Positions 56,840-64,000 of a stretch of 64,000 nucleotides of DNA are shown piece by piece (within the stretch, counting starts at the first letter, position 1; every line of letters begins with the position of its first letter). The DNA is from Perognathus longimembris pacificus (taxonomy: Eukaryota; Chordata; Mammalia; Rodentia; Heteromyidae), in assembly GCF_023159225.1 (NCBI RefSeq), contig NC_063168.1:60243398-60307397 (forward strand), read 5' to 3'. Both the position numbers and the translations under genes were made by a program. A model generated the notes under the pieces. The model made no database searches. It was given only the letters and a program-made list of their open reading frames with translations, and was not told the DNA's origin.

Positions 56840-57041
56840 GGGGCTGGGAATATGGCTTAGTGGTAGAGTGCTTGCCTTGCATGCTTGAAGCCCTGGGTTC
56901 AATTCCTCAGCACCACATAAACAGAAAAAGCCATGGCACAAGTGGTAGAGTGCTAGCTTTGAGCAAAAAGGAAGCCAGGGACAATGCTCAGGCCCTGAGT
57001 CCAAACCCCAGGACTGGCAAAATAAAAAATAAAAAAACAAA
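56840..57041 (+). repeat. IDL-Geo SINE with internal deletion
   Basis: ID-like left arm closer to canonical ID (ttagtggtagagtgcttgcc). The monomer junction and start of Geo are shortened (cagaaaaagccatggcac). TSD AACTYAGACTG at 56829-56839 and 57042-57052, one mismatch. Confidence 0.9.
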
Positions 57042-57052
57042 AACTTAGACTG

Positions 57053-57692
57053 TAAGTTGCTAAAAGAGTTCAGATAAATATAATTTTGACACTATCCGTT
57101 AACTTGTACTTCACATTAAAAAGTAGTTAAATCTAACTTATAACTACTTGATTAATGAATGACTAACAAATGAGTAACACTCAAGATAGCTACCATACTT
57201 AAATATTTTGCTTCCCTCAGGCTATGCTCAGCAGGATTAGACAACTGAACATCTGATGCTACTCTCCCAGCTTTCTACCACCTCACCAACTACGTTTGTT
57301 GACTTCTCCTAAACCTACCTCAAAATATGCTCAGGACTTAGAGCTCTTCTCTATGTCTTCTGTCCAGATGAATTTGTGCATTCCAGTGAATCTAAGTAAT
57401 ATGTTCAAGTTAAAGGCTTCAAGGTTAATATTTTCACCACAGCATCTCTTCTGAACAATAGACCTACACATTCTGTCTACTGGAACTCTCTCTCTAGGTG
57501 TCTAAAAGGCAGTTTCAAATTAATATGTCCAAATACGAATCTGTGTCTAACCCCCAATCGGTACACTGTACTCTAAACTTGTACCAAACTCTATTGCCTA
57601 TCACTTCATCTAAATCAAAGAGACCACAACCCCCCATGTTGCTCATGTTATCCTTGCTTCCTCTCCACTACTATTTCATTTTCTTAGCATAA
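57053..57692. other. Unmarked intron
   Basis: Nothing assigned. Confidence 0.4.
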
Positions 57693-57703
57693 TACTGGAT
57701 TTC

Positions 57704-57976
57704 CTTTTTTTTTTTTTCAAATTTTTATTATCAAACTGATGTACAGAGAGGTTGCAGTTTCATACGTTAGGCATTGGATACATTACTTGTACTGTTTGTT
57801 ACCTTGTCCCTCATACCTCCCTCCCCTCCTCCCCTTTTCCCTTTCCCCCCATGAGGTGTTCAGTTCACTTAGACCAAACAGTTTTGCAAGTATTGCTTTT
57901 GTAGTTGTTTTTCTTTTTTTACCTCGTGTCTCTCAATTTTGGTATTCCCTTTCAATTTCCTAGTTCTAATACCAAT
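57704..57976 (-). mobile_element. L1 3'-end insertion, minus orientation
   Basis: Poly(T), then the reverse of the young L1 3' UTR including the C-rich complement of its G tract and the gtgttcagttcactt... segment. TSD TACTGGATTTC at 57693-57703 and 57977-57987 (perfect). Truncated to about 270 bp. Confidence 0.92.
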
Positions 57977-57987
57977 TACTGGATTTC

Positions 57988-58944
57988 TTGAAAATTACTT
58001 TCCTAAAGGTACTGACATTGTAGAGGAGAACTAAGGAAAGGAAGTTTGACAGCATTCAGTGCTGTTGTTATATATCCTGGCATACACTTTGGGTAAAGCT
58101 GAAGGATAATTTAAGAAAGACATGGGAACGATAGGATCAAATAATGTACTGCTAGACATTCTGGGTGTTCACAAGGAGCCCTGTGAAAGAATATGTGTTT
58201 CAAAATAAAAGATGATTGTCAAAAAACTTACCTTATAGTAAGAAATAACATCTATTTAAATATAACTGAACTAAAAGACACCAGACTTTATTCTTAGAAG
58301 ATCTAGAATCTTCTGTGACTTTATTTGTGAAAAAAAAATTTCTTTGTAAACTATCCTCAATGAAGTCTGTAATCAAGGATAATCACACTATGGAATAAAA
58401 GCCAAAAGTTAATATAATTTTAACAACATCTTATATACTCTATAAAGAAACTCTGAATTCATAAATATAGGAACAAAGAACAGCAGTCCTCTCTTAAAAC
58501 TTTAGCCCTTAAAGAGGAGTAACTTAAATATTCTACAAGAAGATTTTCAAATACAGGAAGCTATGTTTTGTTGTAACAAACATTGATAATGTCTTACAAT
58601 TAATCTCTCTACTCCAATTAATAACTATACTTAATTACACTGCCAAAAAGTAAGCAACATTCTAGCTAATTCTAGTATTTGTTTCTAACACCTAATAACT
58701 GAAAGGCCCACTCAGACATTGTAAATGGAAGATAATCTACTGGAGAGAATATTTACAGATCTCTAAGTCATTTACTTCTACTTTCAATTTCCAGTTAATA
58801 AAAGAATATGGAAAATTGCTAAAACTTAGTCCAAAAAATTTGGTATGGATGATGCTCAGTTGAATAAGGCTAGAGTCTGTCCTTGATAAGGACATGAGAA
58901 AGACATGCCTTCACATAAAGCTAACAGTTAAGTGGGTCAGATCT
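57988..58944. other. Unmarked intron
   Basis: Nothing assigned. Confidence 0.4.
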
Positions 58945-59030
58945 ATGGGCAGAGGCCTATAATTACAGAAGGACCTCTAGTTCAAAGCCAGCCTAGAATA
59001 TATGAGAAACACTACCAAAAGAAAAGAAGC
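58945..59030 (+). repeat. B1-like (7SL) SINE fragment
   Basis: Pattern ggcagaggcctataattaca ... ttcaaagccagcctagaata. Confidence 0.6.
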
Positions 59031-59218
59031 AAAAAGCAATAAATACAAAAACTTAAGTGGTCATCTGGGATTTAAATGACCTCAAATAAGCTGTATGTTT
59101 GCTGAATCAGATGTTATTACCACAAAAATTAACATAGAATTTTACAAAATTGGGTGAAATTTGCTACTTCAAAAAAACTAATTAAAATCTAATTAACCCT
59201 TTCCAAACAAGGGTTCCT

Positions 59219-59401
59219 TTTATGCCTAGGCTCATATCCTATGTGATTCTCCTGCAGCTGGGATGACAGGCATATGCCACTACGCTCAGACATGGGTAGA
59301 CATGGAATTGCTTGAAGTTTTATTAACTTAACATGACCGTGAACTGTGATCCCTGATCTCTACTTCCCAAGTAGCTAGGATTTAAGGCTTGAGTCATAAA
59401 A
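59219..59401 (-). repeat. Old 7SL-7SL SINE fragment
   Basis: Two reversed 7SL arms: cagctgggatgacaggcata and aagtagctaggatttaaggc. Confidence 0.6.
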
Positions 59402-61357
59402 CGCAGGAAAACTATTTAACCCAAGATATAAAAATGAGGAAAAAAATCATTAAAAATGTTTATTTGTATATACTTGAAAACATTATATTCACTGAGGTAA
59501 ATGTTATATATTAATTAAAAACAAATTTAAAAAAATGTAATAACCTTCAATATATAGCCTTAAATGAATGTATATAAACTGTGCAGCAGACAGGAAAATA
59601 CCCAAAACAATGTGGAAGCACAGGATCTTATTCAGATGAAATGAAAACAATCCTATTACAGTTTCAGAGAATATTACTTTTTAAATACTCAATTTAAATT
59701 ACCACCTTCTTGTAGTGACTTCTAAAATATATATAGCAAGTACTGTACTGTGCACTTGAACAGTTAAAATTCTTTCCTATGTCAAAAACTATAAAAGACA
59801 AAAACTGTATAATACGCTAAGCAGGTAACACCCCTTAAATGACACACAGCACTTACTTACACACTGTTTTTACAGAAGCCATATTTGAAATTTAACTGAA
59901 CTTTCATCCTTTCTTACTTAGCAGGGAATGCTATATACTGGAGAGTCACTGTTTATGAGTAGTAACCAAGATTGTACAGTTCCATCACTAATTTGCTAAG
60001 AGCTTAAAGGCCAGTTAATCTGTATTTTAAGACAAAAGTTTGCTAAGCTTTTAAATAGAGCTGTAGTCTAATCTAGACAACTGTATGTCCGAGCATACTC
60101 TGCCTACCCAATTCTGTTGTGAACAAGGAAAAAGACTAGCTTGTTAGAACTTGTATTACATTGGCATATTTTATATACAAAAAAAGGGGCAGAGAGATGG
60201 GTGTATAAACTCAATATTAGAAGACTTGCTTAACTTGTACAAAGCTCTGTTTGTAAAGCCCAGTGCAAACAGATAAGGTTGAACTGATTAATCAATCAAT
60301 TATTGACTGAATAATCAATTAAAAGAGAATTCCCAGTTTCAGACTTAGCAGGCTCAAACACTGTCAGCATTCAATGAAGATATCTTCCCTAGATTCCGTG
60401 AACTGAAAAAAAGTCTGTGTTTCAACCAGGGGTAATTGTATAGTGTAGGAGAGATAGAAATATTTGTGATCATCACTAAGTGGCAAAGTAGGTAGTCTTA
60501 CCAGCAGATAGAGGGAGGATACAAGCCAAAAACTCACCTAAACCTCCCATGCTGTTAGAGGAAAAAGGGTAGGCAGGGATTAACTGGTCAAAAACATCAA
60601 TAGCGCTGACACTGAAAAACCCTGGGTAAAGCAATGGCAATGTTACAAATAAATCTATATCTGCTTGCTATGAACTGCCTACCACCCCAATTTCCAATGG
60701 TACCAATAATCTGCTTGCAAATGTAATCAAGACCTAAAGTATCAATCATAAAAAATTGAGAACGTGTAAACTGATAAAAACCTTGTGGAAGAAAAAATTA
60801 TATACATAAATGTACAAATGCATGCTATGTAAACTCTTTGATATCCTTCGACCTTGGAATGCTACTTCCAGAACTTTATCTTAAATTAGCAATTAGATAT
60901 ATGCAATGTATCCTCAGGAGTGATCATTGTGGTACTACTCTGTCACTATTCCTCTCTGTCCCTCCTAAAAGTTATAAACAATCATATTTATCACTAATAC
61001 CCACTACTTAAATCATGACATTTTCATTTAGTCAAATCCAAAATTCTATGAAATCCATGTGGTATATGGTAAATAGTAAGTAAGGATGCTTCTCTTGAAC
61101 TCAGTTGGGAATGGTGCTCTTATTCTACTGAACAAAACAAATTTCCCCAGAGTCTTTTGAAGATATCTAAGGTATGGCCATTGGAGAAGGGAGATAACAG
61201 TGACTTTTCTAAGAAAAAGAAGTATACATGAAGCATAGAGTAAGAGTGCTTATCATTTTATCTAGTTAGCTAACAAAGAAGACAGCTTCCATAGCACCAC
61301 AAAGCAGGCAGAAAGAGACACCAAAAGGCTGTTCTGGAAAATGTTAGAAGCTTCTTA
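59402..61357. other. Unmarked intron
   Basis: About 2 kb, AT-rich. A diverged L1M-like patch is possible at 60830-60950 (ccttcgaccttggaatgctact). Nothing firm. Confidence 0.4.
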
Positions 61358-61605
61358 GAGGCAAGGCCTTGGTGGTTCAGGCCTGCAATCCTAGCTTCTC
61401 AGGAGGCTTTAGAAGAAAAGAACCATGGTCCCAATCCATGGTGGGGGGCGGCTGGGGGAAGAAGTTCACAAGACCTCTCCTCAGCAGAAAAGGCTGGGCA
61501 GAAGAAAGTTCACATAGGATTCCTGTTCAAGTCCACTGAGTGTGGGTTGAGAGAGAGGCAAGAACCTATCTCAAAAATAACAAGAACACGAGAGGAGAAA
61601 AAAAA
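61358..61605 (+). repeat. Diverged 7SL-type composite SINE
   Basis: Starts with ggcaaggccttggtggttca ... aatcctagcttctcaggagg and ends gcaagaacctatctcaaaaa. Middle part is rearranged and G-rich. Confidence 0.5.
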
Positions 61606-61654
61606 GGGGGGGGGGATACGGTTTCACACAAGAGGAAAAAAAAAAGGTACAGTT

Positions 61655-62048
61655 TCACATGGCATGTTGAAAATAATTACCACAATGATATAATAGTTGT
61701 TCCCATAATATGGAGTTCATTTCACTTAGCATCATCTTATGTGTTCATAAGGGCATAGCTATTGAGCTATTGTGATCTTCTGCCATGACTAGACTAAATA
61801 TGTACTAATTATTCCCTATGAGGGAAACCATAGAGTCCGTGTTTCTTTGGGTCTGGCTCTCTTCACTTAGTATAATTTTTTCCAAGTCCTTCCATTTCCT
61901 TATGAATGGGCAATGTCATTCTTTCTGATAGAGGCATAGAATTCCATTGTGTATATGTACCACATTTTCCAGATCCACTCATCTACTGAGGGGCATCTAG
62001 GTTGGTTCCATATTTTAGCAATGACAAATTGTGCTGTGTTGAACATCT
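61655..62048 (-). mobile_element. L1 ORF2 end plus early 3' UTR, inverted part
   Basis: Reverse of the region equivalent to 16690-17080 in the young L1. The minus-strand frame 62181-61900 reads the WNQPRCPSVDEWIWKMWY region of ORF2 but opens into the direct segment by chance. It joins head to head with the plus-strand 3' UTR at about 62050. Confidence 0.88.
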
Positions 62049-62303
62049 TAGTACCCTGAATACTGTATATACATATATTGGAACTAGGGAAGAGAAAGGG
62101 AATACCAAAATCGAGAGGCAAAGGATAAAAAGACAAATGATTCCAAAAGCAATACTTACAAAACCATTTGGTGTAAACCAACTCTACAACTCATGGTGGG
62201 GGGGAGAGGGAAAGGGGGAGGTGGGGGAAAAATGAGGGAGGAGGTAACAAGTTGAACAAGAAATGTACTCATTGCCTTACATATGAAACTGCACCCCCCT
62301 CTG
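62049..62303 (+). mobile_element. L1 3' UTR, direct part (left of LTR)
   Basis: Equivalent to 17175-17405: ggaactaggg..., cgagaggcaaagg, G-rich tract 62195-62230, then acaagaaatgtactcattgcc and cccctctg. It stops at 62303, where an LTR is inserted. Confidence 0.88.
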
Positions 62304-62843
62304 TGTAGGGGATGGCTATGCCTTTAAGAGGGGATGGCTGGCTCTAGCCCATTCCACCCCCTTCCCGCTTCAACAGGAAGAGAAGCCAGGCCAGCCCCCA
62401 CCTCTAAGTGGAGAGCACGAGCTTGTGTGTGAGTCAGGATGGCGCTGGTTGAGCCAGAGGCGGAGTGAAGAGGTCTCCGCCTCTGCAGGAAGTTTCATAA
62501 CATCACCGTGATGGACATGCTCCTTAGCCTATCATTGGCTCCTGGCCAGTCCCTCTCCTTCCCGTGTCATTACTGGTATAAGACTGTTAGCCCTTCCCTT
62601 ATTAAACCAGAACACCCCTTGAGGGTTCTCTGGGACCCCACCCACCCGTGTCTTCCTTGGGGAGTATGGGGAAGGGGGGCAGGGCATCCCACGACCACAC
62701 GCTCACGGAGGCTGCACGTGGCCTTCGCTCCAGCAGTCAATCCCTACTGGCCAGGGGATGCATTGAGGGCGATAGAGGACCACACGGAAGAGGCAGAGAG
62801 ACCCAGGACCTCCACCCAGACGGAGGTAGAGCAAAGCCCAGCA
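62304..62843 (+). mobile_element. ERVK-type solo LTR inside an L1 3' UTR, 540 bp
   Basis: Begins TGTAGGGGATGGC and ends AGCCCAGCA, with a perfect 6-bp TSD CCTCTG at 62298-62303 and 62844-62849. The L1 3' end continues across it (…cctctg | tacttcacttggacaataaa). TATA-like ggtataag at about 62575 and ATTAAA at 62601-62606. The 6-bp TSD points to a class II (ERVK-like) integrase. No internal retroviral genes. The 124-codon frame at 62508-62882 lies in it and is not retroviral. Confidence 0.9.
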
Positions 62844-62875
62844 CCTCTGTACTTCACTTGGACAATAAAGGAAAA

Positions 62876-62906
<31 letters not shown>

Positions 62907-62907
62907 A
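62844..62907 (+). mobile_element. L1 3' terminus and (AAAT)n tail
   Basis: Resumed L1 end (ctctgtacttcacttggacaataaa) followed by an AAAT tetramer repeat, the L1 A-tail turned microsatellite. Confidence 0.88.
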
Positions 62908-62995
62908 AATAAGACTAGTAAATAAAAAAAGTGAGATTTCTAAATGAGAGTCAATGAATAAATGAGAGTAAATGAGGAGAAAAAAAGTAGCAAGA

Positions 62996-63080
62996 ACAAA
63001 AAGAGCTGGGTGTGAGCATGGCTCAAGTGAGACTGCTTACCTAGCAAGTACACAATCCTGAGTTCAAAACACCCATATTT
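62996..63080 (+). repeat. ID-like SINE monomer
   Basis: Pattern catggctcaagtgagactgc ... cctgagttcaaaacacc with an A-rich tail. Confidence 0.6.
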
Positions 63081-63425
63081 AAAAAAAGATCATACAATAG
63101 TAAATAGATACAATAGAAAGATAAAGTAAAAAAACAAACAGATTACAGCTAGGCATGAAGCTATTCACTACTGGCTGAAAGTGTGTCTAACTCAAGTTCA
63201 TTTCATGTAACATCTAATGTTGGACGTTATAAAAATCCTAGTAATTTCCTATAGTAATTAGCTAATATTTATTGTTATTTAAATAATTAAATTTATAATC
63301 ACCACAGTAACAAGTTACTAATTGAGGGATCTGTGGCATTCACTAAACTCAATCTTCACAGCCCAGAAGTAGGTAGCTACATCCTTTTTTAATAGATCGT
63401 AATAGAATTTAGGAGGAAATAAGTA

Positions 63426-63561
63426 AGGCATGGTGGCTTATAATAACTCCATCACACAGAGGGTCAAACAGGAAAACTGTGAGTTTGAAGCCAGCCTAGG
63501 ATACACAGGAAGTTCTAGGCCAGACTGAGCTATACATGAGACCTTGTTTTTAAAAAAATAA
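63426..63561 (+). repeat. B1 SINE monomer
   Basis: Close to the classic rodent B1 layout: ggcatggtggcttataataa ... gtttgaagccagcctaggat ... aggccagactgagctataca ... gagaccttgttttt. It includes the internal 29-bp-type duplication of B1. Confidence 0.82.
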
Positions 63562-63920
63562 ACCATAAGGAATTAAGAGCTCTCTAGAGAAAATACTCTG
63601 ATCAATTATATTCCAAAGACAACACAAAATATATCAGACAGGATTTGGTTTGTTAATTATATATTTTCTAGTACAGTACATGACACCTATTAGGTATTCA
63701 ATAAATATAAGACAATTAGAAAACACTCAGATGAGGTGGTATAATCTGCCTAATACTAAAGAAGTAAATCTAATAATCTCCCTTTCTTCTTTAAGTAGCC
63801 ACTGAAAAGCTTGGAGGGATAAAAAGAAAGATGACTACAGAGAACTGAAAGGGAGAGAAGAGCAAAGGTAATGTGTATGTAACTAAGAACCAATAATAGG
63901 TGATGTGGAACTTCCCTTAT
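63562..63920. other. Unmarked intron
   Basis: A possible L2 end at about 63660-63712 (acctattaggtattcaataaat). Otherwise nothing. Confidence 0.4.
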
Positions 63921-63925
63921 ATGTG

Positions 63926-63980
63926 AATATATATATATATATATACACACACATAATATGTATATATACACATATATATG
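63926..63980. repeat. (TA/CA)n alternating tract
   Basis: Mixed TA and CA dinucleotides near the window end. Confidence 0.85.
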
Positions 63981-64000
63981 GTTGTACTTATTTTTGTTTG

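Larger units (their letters stand above)
12213..64000 (-). other. BABAM2: BABAM2 intron upstream of the exon (partial)
   Basis: Upstream intron by inference. The preceding coding segment (ending in the NIPTYLLK region of the protein) was not seen on the minus strand, implying an intron of at least about 51.7 kb. Very large introns are normal for BABAM2 in mammals. It holds all the large L1 and most of the LTR insertions described here. Confidence 0.65.

Noticed and set aside
62508..62882. 124-codon frame as a protein gene
   Set aside because: It lies inside a solo LTR, crosses the TSD into L1 sequence, and matches no known protein family that I recognise.
1..64000. An undescribed multi-gene system
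   Set aside because: Both strands were read for gene clusters, phage or defence-type modules. Only one host exon and decayed or non-coding repeats were found.
12213..64000. Preceding BABAM2 exon(s) upstream on the minus strand
   Set aside because: I looked for the NIPTYLLK and earlier coding segments and did not find them by eye. A translated search could still reveal one that I missed.

Overview
The window is mammalian nuclear DNA, most likely from a geomyoid rodent (kangaroo rats, pocket mice, pocket gophers). The main reason is its dominant young SINE, a dimer with a tRNA-Ala/ID-like left monomer and a distinctive right monomer that matches the IDL-Geo family I recall as restricted to Geomyoidea. 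It also holds 7SL/B1-derived SINEs, L1 copies sharing one rodent-type 3' end, and old mammalian repeats (MIR, L2, Tigger). There are no bacterial genes, CRISPR arrays or operons.

One real protein-coding feature is supported: a 110-bp internal exon of BABAM2 (BRE/BRCC45) on the minus strand at 12103-12212, with consensus splice sites and a branch-point match. No neighbouring BABAM2 exon was recognised, so I read the rest as intron: at least 12.1 kb downstream of the exon (1-12102) and at least 51.7 kb upstream of it (12213-64000). No other open reading frame looks like a host gene. The longest, 176 codons, is the C-terminus of a truncated L1 ORF2.

Layout. 1-5.8 kb: SINEs, a short L1 3' end and a solo LTR. 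5.8-12 kb: mostly unique intron with a Tigger-type DNA transposon, a MIR and old SINEs. 12.1-12.5 kb: the exon, with a SINE starting 48 bp upstream of its acceptor. 15.6-18.2 kb: an inverted old L1 interrupted by a younger L1 with two 3' ends, then a young SINE. 21.2-29.7 kb: more inverted L1 remnants, young SINEs, a MaLR-like LTR and an L2. 34.4-42.4 kb: a tailless ID fragment, two solo LTRs and old L1s. 43.2-44.7 kb: an L1 carrying two nested SINEs. 46-60 kb: SINEs, satellites and long stretches of unmarked intron. 61.6-62.9 kb: a twin-primed L1 with an ERVK-type solo LTR in its 3' UTR.

The best material is the record of retrotransposition, read from target-site duplications (TSDs): four LTR insertions, three to four 5'-inverted L1s, modular SINEs sharing one right monomer, and a tail-less SINE insertion. 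I found no previously undescribed gene system. Family names are from memory of consensus sequences and were not checked against a repeat library.
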